Shown here piece by piece: positions 1 through 8,441 of a stretch of 35,186 nucleotides of DNA (position 1 is the stretch's first letter; every line of letters begins with the position of its first letter). The stretch spans positions 1 to 35,186 of the forward strand of contig JAISKK010000097.1 of assembly GCA_031260965.1 (NCBI GenBank), written 5' to 3'. Under the pieces are notes generated by a model that saw only the letters and a program-made list of their open reading frames with translations, searched no databases and was not told the DNA's origin. Source of the DNA: Desulfovibrio sp. GTDB lineage: Bacteria; Desulfobacterota; Desulfovibrionia; Desulfovibrionales; Desulfovibrionaceae. Both the position numbers and the translations under genes were made by a program.

Positions 1-357
1 TCCTCGGTAAGGTGGCATCAGATTAATTCATTTTTAAAAAATTATAAACTTAAATGTTACACGGTACTAGCAATGTTCGTACGATATCGTAACAGTTTAA
101 TTTCATAGTTTTTAATTTAATGGAATTGTTGCTCTGCTCATCGTAAAAACCTCTCACAGACTGTAACTTTTGAAGGCAATGCCCATAAAGGGAAAACAGG
201 AATCGATGCGCTTGCCGCTGTTGGAATACAGGCCGGCCTACCCATGCTGGAGGGAGCAACCTCGCGTGCCGGACCAGAATTCGTAGCGCTCGCTTGTTTT
301 CACATCAGCTGCCCAGACCATTTCACCCAGCCTTGTTCTGAGAGGGCTTTGAAATTT

Positions 358-372
358 CATAGTTGAACTATG
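358..372. promoter_or_regulatory. Perfect palindrome CATAGTT-G-AACTATG upstream of XRE regulator; candidate operator
   Basis: Read directly; 57 bp upstream of the ATG at 430, in AT-rich promoter-like DNA. Confidence 0.45.
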
Positions 373-429
373 ATATATCGAAGTAAATGTCAATGTCTCA
401 CCTTGTATTTTAAACCAAGGGAGACAGCC

Positions 430-642
430 ATGCGGTTCAGCAGCAATCTCAAAAAGATCATGCACAACAAGCATATGAGTTATGAAAAACTGCAGGGCTT
501 CGCTCAGATCAGCCCGCAAAGCGTTGCGCGGGCCAGCGATCACCGCATCTCAACATGTACCCTGAAAATTCTTGGAAAAATCGCCGCGGCCCTGGATGTG
601 CAGGTCAAGGATCTGTTTGACGAGGTTCCGCCGCAAAATTAG
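430..642 (+). CDS. Small XRE/Cro-type helix-turn-helix regulator
   Basis: MRFSSNLKKIMHNKHMSYEKLQGFAQISPQSVARASDHRISTCTLKILGKIAAALDVQVKDLFDE has HTH_XRE layout; internal ATG at 430 of ORF 370..642 is preferred. Confidence 0.75.
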   Translation: MRFSSNLKKIMHNKHMSYEKLQGFAQISPQSVARASDHRISTCTLKILGKIAAALDVQVKDLFDEVPPQN

Positions 643-771
643 CGCCGTTATCAAAAATTACGGATAAAAATCCCCCTTTGCCATAAAACGGCGGCTACTT
701 TTACGGTAACACGCAGTTTTTATTGTCTATTTTCTTTATCCCATCAACGCAAATTTTTTTCTGATTCCGTA

Positions 772-800
772 TTGACTCCAGCTATATCATATCATATGAT
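772..800 (+). promoter_or_regulatory. Sigma70-like promoter TTGACT-N17-TATGAT
   Basis: -35 TTGACT at 772-777, 17-nt spacer, -10 TATGAT at 795-800; overlaps dyads ATCATATGAT (791-800) and ATGATGT-CAT-ACATCAT (796-812). Confidence 0.6.
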
Positions 801-932
801 GTCATACATCATACTGGGCGAAAGTCTTCCATGGGAGCAAGACTCCCGTTGCGGGGCAGCCTTCGCAGTCACAATGCAGGCCTTTGCAACGGAATTCGTG
901 CCGGACAAATTTTACATAAAAGGGGAATTCCT

Positions 933-1940
933 ATGTCCATACGTACTACAGTGAAGATGCCCAAAGGCGGCGCAACCATGGTCGTTCCCGCCGAGGTCGG
1001 CACAACTGCATTTCAGTTTGATTTCGACCTTTTCGAAGCGCAGTTTTCCCGTTCGGAAAACAGCCTGCACATCCAAACCCGGACCGGCGAAGTTGTTCTG
1101 GAAGACTTCTTCGCTACCGGCGGTCAAAGCCTGCCTTCATTCCAGATGATGGACGGAGCGGAAGTCCCCAGCGCGGAAATACTGGCCTATCTCAACCCCA
1201 ATCTCAATCTCTCGACGGAGGCAGACCCGCAGCCCAGCATCCGCGGCGGCGGACAAAACGGCCCCAACTGCTCCAAAGGTTGCCCTGTCAACGGCGGCGG
1301 ACAAAACGACCCCAACTGCTCCAGAGGTTATCCTGTCAACGGCGGCGCTAAAGATTCCAAAGAACCCGTCCATCATGCCGCGGCTGATCTCTGCGTCTTT
1401 CTGCACATGAATGAGTACCTCAAAACCGGCGGGGCATACGGCTCCGGAGAACATGCCGGCATCAACGTGTATTTCAAAAACGACGCCGGAGAACGCGTCG
1501 CCCTGAACAGCGGCGACATCGCCTCCTGCAACGGCAAATGCGCCGGATCTGCCGCTTCGCGTTACTCCGTTTGCACAAGCCCCTACGAGGGATGGAGCGC
1601 CTCCTGGCTGAACCTTTCCCTCGACAAGGGGCATATACTCATCTCCCTGAACCGCGAGGGCCGCGCCGCGCTGCGGGCTTTACAGGGCTGCCGCGAATCC
1701 GACAATCTTGTCGACTATTTCAAGGTGACGGTCACAGACACGCACACCGGCAAGGTCTTCGAATATACAACGCAGGTAATAGTCCCCACCACGCCCGAGT
1801 TCAACGCCCAGGAACATGCCGCGCTGGTCTTTGCCCATGGAACATCTTCTGCGCATGAGCCCTACAAAGTATCTATCCACGCACAGGGCAAAGAACTGCA
1901 TATCACCCCGAACCGGGTGAACATTATCCGCTGCGGGTGA
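933..1940 (+). CDS. Short secreted-adhesin-like protein with an N-terminal segment resembling BapA-prefix/retention-module regions of Desulfovibrio large repetitive adhesins
   Basis: Start at 933 after AGGGG; N-terminus MSIRTTVKMPKGGATMVVPAEVGTTAFQFDFDLFEAQFSRSENSLHIQTRTGEVVLEDFFATGGQSLPSFQMMDGAEVPSAEILAYLNPNLNLSTEADP; C-terminal VDYFKVTVTDTHTGKVFEYTTQVIV is VCBS/cadherin-like. Confidence 0.55.
   Translation: MSIRTTVKMPKGGATMVVPAEVGTTAFQFDFDLFEAQFSRSENSLHIQTRTGEVVLEDFFATGGQSLPSFQMMDGAEVPSAEILAYLNPNLNLSTEADPQPSIRGGGQNGPNCSKGCPVNGGGQNDPNCSRGYPVNGGAKDSKEPVHHAAADLCVFLHMNEYLKTGGAYGSGEHAGINVYFKNDAGERVALNSGDIASCNGKCAGSAASRYSVCTSPYEGWSASWLNLSLDKGHILISLNREGRAALRALQGCRESDNLVDYFKVTVTDTHTGKVFEYTTQVIVPTTPEFNAQEHAALVFAHGTSSAHEPYKVSIHAQGKELHITPNRVNIIRCG
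1245..1340 (+). repeat. Two tandem 48-bp repeats encoding GGGQN(G/D)PNCS(K/R)G(C/Y)PVN
   Basis: Units start at 1245 and 1293; a third truncated unit (GGCGGCG) follows at 1341. Confidence 0.9.
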
Positions 1941-1980
1941 CCCTTGGCGTCTCCCGATCTGTGTTCCTCCCCCCCAAAAA

Positions 1981-2020
1981 AAAACGGCGGACTGCCTTCA
2001 CAGTAACCCGCCGTTTTTTT
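1981..2020 (+). terminator. Rho-independent terminator AACGGCGG...CCGCCGTTTTTTT
   Basis: GC-rich inverted repeat followed by a T-run, just after the stop at 1940. Confidence 0.85.
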
Positions 2021-2068
2021 ATTGTTCGGACTGTTGCCCGCAAAGGCTTTGGTCTGTATCATCCGCGT

Positions 2069-3457
2069 ATGTTGCTACAAGTTTTCGGCTCTTTGCGCGC
2101 ACGCGCAAACTCCCCTCTGGGCTACCGGGTCATTCTCCGCATCGGACTGCCCCTCATAGCCGGGATGCTCTCCACCACCCTGATGGAATTTACGGACCGG
2201 CTTTTTTTGAGCCGCTATTCGCTGATCTCCATTGCCGCCGCCCTGCCCGCCGCGGCCGCCGCCATGGTTCCCCAACTGGCCCTGGCCGGTCTTTGCGGCT
2301 ATGTCTCGACCCTGATCGCCCAATATGCCGGGGCCGGACGGCCGGAGCGTATCGGCTGCGTCCTTTGGCAGGGGATCTGGATCTCCCTCGCCGGCGCTCT
2401 CCTTCTGGCCCTGTCCAGCCTGGGCGCGGACGCCCTTTTCGCCTGGGTCGGGCACGACCCGGAAACAGCGGCCCAGGAGGCGGCCTATTTCAGCATTCTG
2501 AATGTCTGTGGTCTCTTTTTTCTCCTGAACTCCGTGTTCGGCGGCTTTTTTACCGGCCTCGGCACAACCAGAGCGGTGCTTCTGGTCAATCTGGCCGGAA
2601 CCCTGCTGAACATCCCCCTGGACTATGCCCTGATCTTCGGCTGGTCCATATTTCCGGAACTCGGCATCCGGGGCGCGGCCATCGCCACCGTCTGCGGCCA
2701 GGCCTTCAGCACCCTTGTCTTCGCGGCCCTGATCGCAAGGCCGGCAAATCTTCGCCGCTGCAATATCCCGCGCGGCTTCAGGCCGGACAGGGAAATGATC
2801 CTGCGTCTGCTGCGCTTCGGCACACCCAGCGGGATCAACATGTCCGTGGATCTGCTGGCCTTTACCTGGTTTATTCTGGAGGTGGGAAAACTGGGACAAG
2901 CGGCGCTTGCGGCCAGCAACCTGGCTTTTTCCATCAATATGCTGATCTTCATGCCCATGCTCGGCATGACCTCCGCCGTGTCCGTGCTGACCGGGAAAGC
3001 CATGGGACGGGGGCGGCCCGAAGACGCGATCCAGGTTACGCAAAACGCCCTGCACCTGTCCCTCTTCTATATGTTGCCGGTCGCGGTCTGCTGCGCTTTC
3101 TTCGGCGGGCCGCTCCTGGATCTTTTTCTGGGTGGCGACCCGGGTCCCGCTTATCAGAGCGTTCGGGAGACAGGCATTGTCCTGCTCTATTATGTGGCCG
3201 CATACTCTCTGGTGGACGCCTGTAATATCGTCTATCTGGGGGCCTTGAAAGGCGCGGGGGACACCGTGGCCGTCCTTTTGCTTCTGGGAGGCGCGGCCCT
3301 TTTCTGTCTGGTCCTGCCCATTGCCGCCCTGAAAGCCCTGGATCTGGTCACCCTGCATTCCCTGTGGCTGGCCTTCACCGCCTATGTGGTGATTATGGCC
3401 CTGGCCGCGCGCCTGCGTTTCGGACTCGGGAAATGGCGGAATATCCGCATGATTTGA
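2069..3457 (+). CDS. MATE-family multidrug/toxin efflux transporter
   Basis: Multi-TM protein with MATE-like repeats (GLPLIAGMLSTTLMEFTDRLFLSRYS, GIRGAAIATVCGQ, FGTPSGINMSVD); ATG at 2069 preferred. Confidence 0.85.
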   Translation: MLLQVFGSLRARANSPLGYRVILRIGLPLIAGMLSTTLMEFTDRLFLSRYSLISIAAALPAAAAAMVPQLALAGLCGYVSTLIAQYAGAGRPERIGCVLWQGIWISLAGALLLALSSLGADALFAWVGHDPETAAQEAAYFSILNVCGLFFLLNSVFGGFFTGLGTTRAVLLVNLAGTLLNIPLDYALIFGWSIFPELGIRGAAIATVCGQAFSTLVFAALIARPANLRRCNIPRGFRPDREMILRLLRFGTPSGINMSVDLLAFTWFILEVGKLGQAALAASNLAFSINMLIFMPMLGMTSAVSVLTGKAMGRGRPEDAIQVTQNALHLSLFYMLPVAVCCAFFGGPLLDLFLGGDPGPAYQSVRETGIVLLYYVAAYSLVDACNIVYLGALKGAGDTVAVLLLLGGAALFCLVLPIAALKALDLVTLHSLWLAFTAYVVIMALAARLRFGLGKWRNIRMI

Positions 3458-3508
3458 GCGCGCGGAAGCGCCCCGTACCGACCCCATGCGAAGGAATTGC
3501 CCCCTCAA

Positions 3509-3538
3509 CAAAAAAGGATTTGGAATACTCCAAACCCT
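3509..3538 (-). terminator. Terminator downstream of tRNA-Glu: GGTTTGGA-GTAT-TCCAAATCC-TTTTTTG
   Basis: Imperfect hairpin plus T-run on the minus strand. Confidence 0.6.
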
Positions 3539-3570
3539 ATATTTATCCGGCTTTTTGCCTTATTCTCTTC

Positions 3571-3646
3571 TGGCGTCGCCAACGGGGTTTGAACCCGTCT
3601 TTGCGGCTTGAGAGGCCGCTGTCCTAACCGAATAGACGATGGCGAC
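3571..3646 (-). tRNA. tRNA-Glu (anticodon CTC), CCA encoded
   Basis: GTCGCCA acceptor pairs with TGGCGAC, discriminator G plus CCA; anticodon arm GCGGC-CTCTCAA-GCCGC; T arm ACGGG-TTCAAAC-CCCGT; 76 nt. Confidence 0.95.
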
Positions 3647-3736
3647 ACCCCGGATTTGTTCTTTTGGATAAATGACTCCGGGCGGCAAAGCAAGAAAAAA
3701 AATGAACGGACATAAAACACGCGTGGAGGAAGGCTG

Positions 3737-4303
3737 ATGTTGCCATGGATTGTGCTTTGCGGACTCATTGTCTTTCTCTATTTCAAGGGCGTTCCCTGGA
3801 TGGCTCTCCTTGTAATTTTCATATATTTCGGCGTGCCCACTTTTGTATATCGCAGAACAAAGGCCGCCGAGGGCGAAACAACGGGCAGCCGTATTCTGCC
3901 CAAGCTGAAAAACGCCTTCAAGACCGCGATCGTTATCGGCCTTTTTCTGGATGCGGTGATGACCTGGTGGCTTACGCTTATAAAGCCCGTTGAAGCAGGG
4001 GGCACAAACTGGCTGGCACACTTCTATGACGCCTGGACGGGAATGGGTCTGCCCTTTGGCGCTCATATCTTCTATTTTCTCGATATGTGGATGCTCTGGG
4101 GCGCGGCCCTTGGTCTTTATCTGATATGCCGGGCCAAGGAAGCAGGAGCACGCCGCAAAGAAATGAAAGCCGCTCTTGATACTGAAAAGGACGTCGCGCC
4201 GGAGTCCGGGACGCTCGCTCCGCCATCGTTTTTTGAGAGCGAGGACGAAGAGTGTGTGCAGGCACAAGGGCAGGCGCCGGTCAAGCGCGGAGATGAGGAC
4301 TGA
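3737..4303 (+). CDS. Conserved-type membrane protein of unknown function
   Basis: Several hydrophobic segments and a charged C-terminal tail; overlaps the downstream yraN start. Confidence 0.7.
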   Translation: MLPWIVLCGLIVFLYFKGVPWMALLVIFIYFGVPTFVYRRTKAAEGETTGSRILPKLKNAFKTAIVIGLFLDAVMTWWLTLIKPVEAGGTNWLAHFYDAWTGMGLPFGAHIFYFLDMWMLWGAALGLYLICRAKEAGARRKEMKAALDTEKDVAPESGTLAPPSFFESEDEECVQAQGQAPVKRGDED

Positions 4304-4805
4304 ACAAAACGCGCATCTGGCCCTTGGCCGGGCAGGAGAAGATGCCGCCGCATCCCTCCTGCTCAGGCAGGGTTTTCGTATTCTGCACCGCAACTGGCGA
4401 CCTTCGGGCGCCTTACGCGGACTTGAGCTGGACCTGGTGGCGGAGCTTGAGGATCTGTTGCTGTTCGTGGAAGTTAAAACGCGTAGTCGGGTTCGGACTC
4501 CGGCAGATGGCGCGCGGCAGGCGTTTTGCGGCAAAAAGCCGGCCTTTTCCGGTCCGGACAGGGACGCCCTGCAAAAAGAAGGCATTCCGCTATACGCCGC
4601 CTTCACTCCAGGCAAACGGGACAAATTCGTGCGGGCGGCCAGACTCTATCTTTCCGCTCACGCCTTGTGGGGCCGCCCCTGTCGTTTTGATCTTATTCTG
4701 GTCGGGCGAAACGCCCAGGGACACCTTTATCCGGAGCAACACACAAATGTCATCGAACTCCGGCATCTTGTGGGTGGCGGCAACGCCGCTTGGCAACCCT
4801 GGTGA
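4293..4805 (+). CDS. yraN: YraN/UPF0102 family nuclease-fold protein
   Basis: LGRAGEDAAASLLLRQGFRILHRNWR...GLELDLVAELEDLLLFVEVKTRS, the classical UPF0102 motif; ATG at 4293. Confidence 0.85.
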   Translation: MRTEQNAHLALGRAGEDAAASLLLRQGFRILHRNWRPSGALRGLELDLVAELEDLLLFVEVKTRSRVRTPADGARQAFCGKKPAFSGPDRDALQKEGIPLYAAFTPGKRDKFVRAARLYLSAHALWGRPCRFDLILVGRNAQGHLYPEQHTNVIELRHLVGGGNAAWQPW

Positions 4806-5640
4806 CCTCTCGCCCAGGGCGGGCGAAATTTTGTCCGGGGTTTACCGCATCCTGGCCGAGGACACCCGCCGCTCCGGCCTGCTGCTTGCCCGTTGCGGCG
4901 TGCGCTCCAATGGCTTTATCTCCCTGCACGAGCACAACGAGGAAAAACGCCTGCCCGGTGTCCTTACGCTTTTAAAAAATGGCCATGACCTGGCCCTGAT
5001 TTCCGATGCGGGCACCCCCCTGCTCGCCGACCCCGGCTACCGTCTGGTGCGGGCCTGCCGCAAAGAAGGTCTGCGCGTCTCGCCCCTGCCCGGCCCCTCG
5101 GCCCCGGCGGCCGCCCTGTCCGTTGCCGGCATCCCCCCCCTGCCTTACGCCTTTCTCGGTTTCGCCCCACGTAAGGCCGCAGACCGGGAACATTTCTTCG
5201 CCCCTTACGCCCGCCTCAATCTCAGCCTGGTTTTTTTCGAAAGAAAAGACCGCCTCCACCACTGCCTGCGCGTTGCCGGGCGTGTTCTTGGCCGGCGCGA
5301 GGCTTGTCTGGCGCGGGAAATGAGCAAAACATACGAGGAATTCATTTCCTTTTTTCTTGACGATCTCTCTGCCCTGCCCCTGGAGCCGGCCGGAGAGATC
5401 ACCGTGGTCATCGGACCGCCTTTGGGAAAAGAACCCGCTTTGCCGCAATCTTCGGATCTTGAAGACCTGGATCGGATGATCCGGGAAGAAGCGCAAGCCG
5501 GCTGCGGGATGCGGGAAACAGTCCGGCGCGTGCGGGAGCGCGTTAGGGGAGCTTTCAGCCCCCGGGAAATAAAGACCAAGGAAATATACAGCCGCCTGCA
5601 AAACCTGCGGGACATCGACACCGCTGACCAGAGCGGATAG
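4747..5640 (+). CDS. rsmI: 16S rRNA 2'-O-ribose C1402 methyltransferase
   Basis: LWVAATPLGNPGDLSPRAGEIL...ILAEDTRRSGLLL...ALISDAGTPLLADPGYRLVRAC...PLPGPSAPAAALSVAGI. Confidence 0.93.
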   Translation: MSSNSGILWVAATPLGNPGDLSPRAGEILSGVYRILAEDTRRSGLLLARCGVRSNGFISLHEHNEEKRLPGVLTLLKNGHDLALISDAGTPLLADPGYRLVRACRKEGLRVSPLPGPSAPAAALSVAGIPPLPYAFLGFAPRKAADREHFFAPYARLNLSLVFFERKDRLHHCLRVAGRVLGRREACLAREMSKTYEEFISFFLDDLSALPLEPAGEITVVIGPPLGKEPALPQSSDLEDLDRMIREEAQAGCGMRETVRRVRERVRGAFSPREIKTKEIYSRLQNLRDIDTADQSG

Positions 5641-5696
5641 ATATTGAATATGTGCATCCCGGCGTAAAATGCCATAGATTTTTTGGGAGCCGCGCC

Positions 5697-5975
5697 ATGA
5701 ACGAATTTATCCTGGAAAAAGAAGTCATCGTACGCGACGAAATCGGTCTGCACGCCCGTCCTGCCGCGCGTCTGGCCCAGGCCGCCCAGGAATTTGCGGC
5801 CCAGGTCTGGCTGCAATACGGGAGTATGCGCGTAGACGCCAAGAGCGTCCTGGACATCTTGAGCCTTTCCGCGGCCAGAGGGGCGACCCTGACCATCGGA
5901 GCGGAAGGCGCGGACGCGGAGCGGGCGCTTACAGCGCTTGAGGAAATTTTTAATAGTTTTACGAGGGGAGAATAG
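5697..5975 (+). CDS. ptsH: HPr phosphocarrier protein
   Basis: IGLHARPAARLAQAA active-site His; KSVLDILSLSA. Confidence 0.92.
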   Translation: MNEFILEKEVIVRDEIGLHARPAARLAQAAQEFAAQVWLQYGSMRVDAKSVLDILSLSAARGATLTIGAEGADAERALTALEEIFNSFTRGE

Positions 5976-6042
5976 CGGCCGTGGCAATACTTGAAGGAAT
6001 TTTTAATAGTTTTGTGAGGGGGGGATAATGGCCGGGGCAATT
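5937..6042 (+). repeat. ~53-bp imperfect tandem duplication spanning the ptsH 3' end and ptsI start
   Basis: 5937-5989 aligns without gaps to 5990-6042; shared core GAATTTTTAATAGTTTT/GAAATTTTTAATAGTTTT, then GAGGGG...GGCAAT. Confidence 0.9.
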
Positions 6043-7803
6043 TTAAGCGGCATAGCCGTATCCACCGGCATCGCCATCGGCCCCTGCCTCTTTTTGAAAC
6101 AGGAGACGCAGAACCTGCGCCATTCCCTTGTTCCCCTGGATCAGGTGGAGCAGGAGGTCCGGCGTCTTGAGCAGGCCATCGACAAGGCTGCGGACAGCTT
6201 TGAGGCGGCGCGTCTGACCCTGCATCCGGGACAGAAACTGCAGTGGGACCTTTTGACCTCGCAGCTTATGATCTGCCGGGACAGCAAACTGGGCGGATCT
6301 GCCGCGCGCAGCATCAGAGAGCAGCGCATGAACGCGGAATGGGCGCTTGAGGAATGCGTGACGCGACTGGCCGACACTTTCAGCCGCCTCTCCTCCCCCT
6401 ATATCCGTGAACGCATTGATGACGTACGGCTGGTTGCGAACCGCATCCAGGCGCGGTTGGCCAATGCCGCCTCTTACCCGCGCCCGGAGAAAGGGGGTAG
6501 CATCATCCTGGCCCCGGACCTGACCCCGGCGGATCTGGCCGCTTTTCCGGGCGGACATCTGACGGCCTTTGCCGTGGAACAGGGCGGCCCCACCTCGCAT
6601 ATCGGCATTTTGGCCCGGGGTTTGCGTACCCCGGCCCTGGTCGGGGTTCTGGGCTTGAGCGAAAAAGCCCCCCAAGCGCGCGAAGCCATTGTGGACGGCT
6701 TGCACGGACGTTTGCTTCTGGACCCCGATCCTGAGGAGGTAGCCGTATATCTGGCCCTGCGCGAACGGCTGACGGAATATGAAAAAAGGGTACGCGCCGA
6801 CGCCGCTCTGCCCGCGGAGACTGTGGACGGCGAGCGGGTGGACATTCTGGCCAATCTGGAGAGCGGGGGAGAAATAACGGACATGCGTTCCTGCGGCGCT
6901 GAAGGAGCGGGGCTGGTGCGCACAGAATTCTCCTATATCGCCCGCACCGCTTTACCCGAAGAAGACGACCTGTACAAAGAATATATGGACATGGCCCGAT
7001 CCGTCTATCCGCATAAAATCGCCTTTCGCACCTTTGACGCGGGCGGGGATAAAATTATCGGCAGCCGCAAGGGACCGCTTGAGAAAAACCCGGCCCTCGG
7101 TTTACGCGGCATCCGCTTTTCCCTGCATCATCAAGATATGTTCCGTTCCCAGTTGCGGGCCATTTTACGCGCCGGAGTCATGGGCAACGCGGCTTTGATC
7201 TTTCCCCTGATCTCCGGTCTGGAGGAGCTTAAACTGGCAAAATCCCTGCTCAATGAGGCGAAACAGGAACTGGGGGCGGAAAAAATTCCCTATGCCCGGG
7301 ATCTGCCTCTGGGCATTATGGTGGAATTGCCCTCCACAGTGCTCATCTCGGACATCCTGGCCCGCGAGGTGGATTTTTTCAGCATCGGGACCAACGATTT
7401 GACCCAGTATTCCCTCGGCGTGGACCGGGACAACCGGCAGGTTGAATACCTGACCCGCGCCATACACCCTGCCATCGTCCGCTCCATCAAACTGGTCGTG
7501 GACAACGCCCACGCCGCCGGTATCCCGGTCTGCGTCTGCGGTGAACTGGCGGCTGACCTTTACTGCCTGCCTCTGCTGATTGGAATGCGGGTGGATGAAA
7601 TTTCTCTGGCCCCGCAGTCGATACCGACTGTCAAACACCTGATCCGCAAAATGCGGGCCTCGAACTGCCGGGAAATGCTGCGCGAGGCCTTGTCCGCTCC
7701 GGGCGGCGCCATGATTGACAATATGGCGCGCCAGGCCTTGTACAGCAGTTTCCCGGAAGATTCGGACTTTTTCGCCTGCCGCCCGGATGCCGATATTGCC
7801 TAG
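6028..7803 (+). CDS. ptsI: Phosphoenolpyruvate-protein phosphotransferase (EI)
   Basis: GGPTSHIGILARGLRTPALVG, GLVRTEFSYI, FRTFDAGGDK, FSIGTNDLTQYSLGVDRDN, VCVCGELAAD. Confidence 0.97.
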   Translation: MAGAILSGIAVSTGIAIGPCLFLKQETQNLRHSLVPLDQVEQEVRRLEQAIDKAADSFEAARLTLHPGQKLQWDLLTSQLMICRDSKLGGSAARSIREQRMNAEWALEECVTRLADTFSRLSSPYIRERIDDVRLVANRIQARLANAASYPRPEKGGSIILAPDLTPADLAAFPGGHLTAFAVEQGGPTSHIGILARGLRTPALVGVLGLSEKAPQAREAIVDGLHGRLLLDPDPEEVAVYLALRERLTEYEKRVRADAALPAETVDGERVDILANLESGGEITDMRSCGAEGAGLVRTEFSYIARTALPEEDDLYKEYMDMARSVYPHKIAFRTFDAGGDKIIGSRKGPLEKNPALGLRGIRFSLHHQDMFRSQLRAILRAGVMGNAALIFPLISGLEELKLAKSLLNEAKQELGAEKIPYARDLPLGIMVELPSTVLISDILAREVDFFSIGTNDLTQYSLGVDRDNRQVEYLTRAIHPAIVRSIKLVVDNAHAAGIPVCVCGELAADLYCLPLLIGMRVDEISLAPQSIPTVKHLIRKMRASNCREMLREALSAPGGAMIDNMARQALYSSFPEDSDFFACRPDADIA

Positions 7804-7871
7804 CCAGGCAGGAAGATATAGTATGGATGGTTCCGGCATTGTCCGCAAACCCGCAGCACAAACACAGAAAA

Positions 7872-8336
7872 ATGAGTGAAGAACGCCACCAGTCCATCCT
7901 TCGCAATAAAAAAGCCGGGCACAACTTTGAATTCCTGGAGTTCATCGAGGCCGGTCTTGTTTTGAGCGGCGGGGAAATCAAAAGCATCCGCAAAGGGGAT
8001 GTGAATTTTCATGACGCCCATGTCGCCTTCCGCAGGGGCGAGGCCTTTCTGGTCGGGCTGCACATCGCGCCGTACGCCAATGCCGGCTATGTGCCCCAGG
8101 AAGCGGACCGGGAACGCAAGCTTCTTCTGCATACCCGCGAAATCAATATGCTGGCCGCAAAAGTCGCGCAGAAAGGTCTGGCCATTGTTCCGGTAAACCT
8201 GCATTTCCGCAACGGCAAAGTGAAAGCTGAACTGGCCTTGAGCCGGGGCAAGAAAATGCACGACCAGCGCGAAGACCTGAAAGAGGCGGCGGAGAACCGC
8301 GATGCCGGGCGGGAAATGTTCGGGAGCCGGTTTTAG
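7872..8336 (+). CDS. smpB: SsrA-binding protein
   Basis: NKKAGHNFEFLEFIEAGLVLSGGEIKSIRKGDVNFHDAHV...LHTREIN...GKVKAELALSRGKKMHDQRE; start taken at 7872. Confidence 0.96.
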   Translation: MSEERHQSILRNKKAGHNFEFLEFIEAGLVLSGGEIKSIRKGDVNFHDAHVAFRRGEAFLVGLHIAPYANAGYVPQEADRERKLLLHTREINMLAAKVAQKGLAIVPVNLHFRNGKVKAELALSRGKKMHDQREDLKEAAENRDAGREMFGSRF

Positions 8337-8347
8337 AACGCCCCAAA

Positions 8348-8441
8348 GCATTTCACACATGAAATGCTCGCAAGGATTTCCTGTAAATCCTTGCCGCCAA
8401 ATAGGCGCAGGTGAGCTTTGCTCGCCGTAAGCGACTATTTG
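8348..8441. repeat. Three consecutive hairpins in the convergent smpB/glnS gap
   Basis: 8348-8367 GCATTTCA-CACA-TGAAATGC; 8370-8394 GCAAGGATTT-CCTGT-AAATCCTTGC; 8398-8441 CAAATAG...CTATTTG with inner GGTGAGC-TTT-GCTCGCC. Confidence 0.85.

Noticed and set aside
238-543. 101-aa minus-strand ORF overlapping the XRE gene
   Set aside because: Conflicts with the plausible HTH gene and has no recognisable features.
820-932. c-di-GMP (GEMM) riboswitch before the adhesin-like gene
   Set aside because: Considered because adhesins are often c-di-GMP-controlled, but the conserved GEMM sequence elements I know were not found; kept only as an unnamed structured leader.
2075-3511. 478-aa minus-strand ORF opposite the MATE gene
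   Set aside because: Low-complexity shadow of a membrane protein gene (Gly/Gln/Arg-rich), no domain features.
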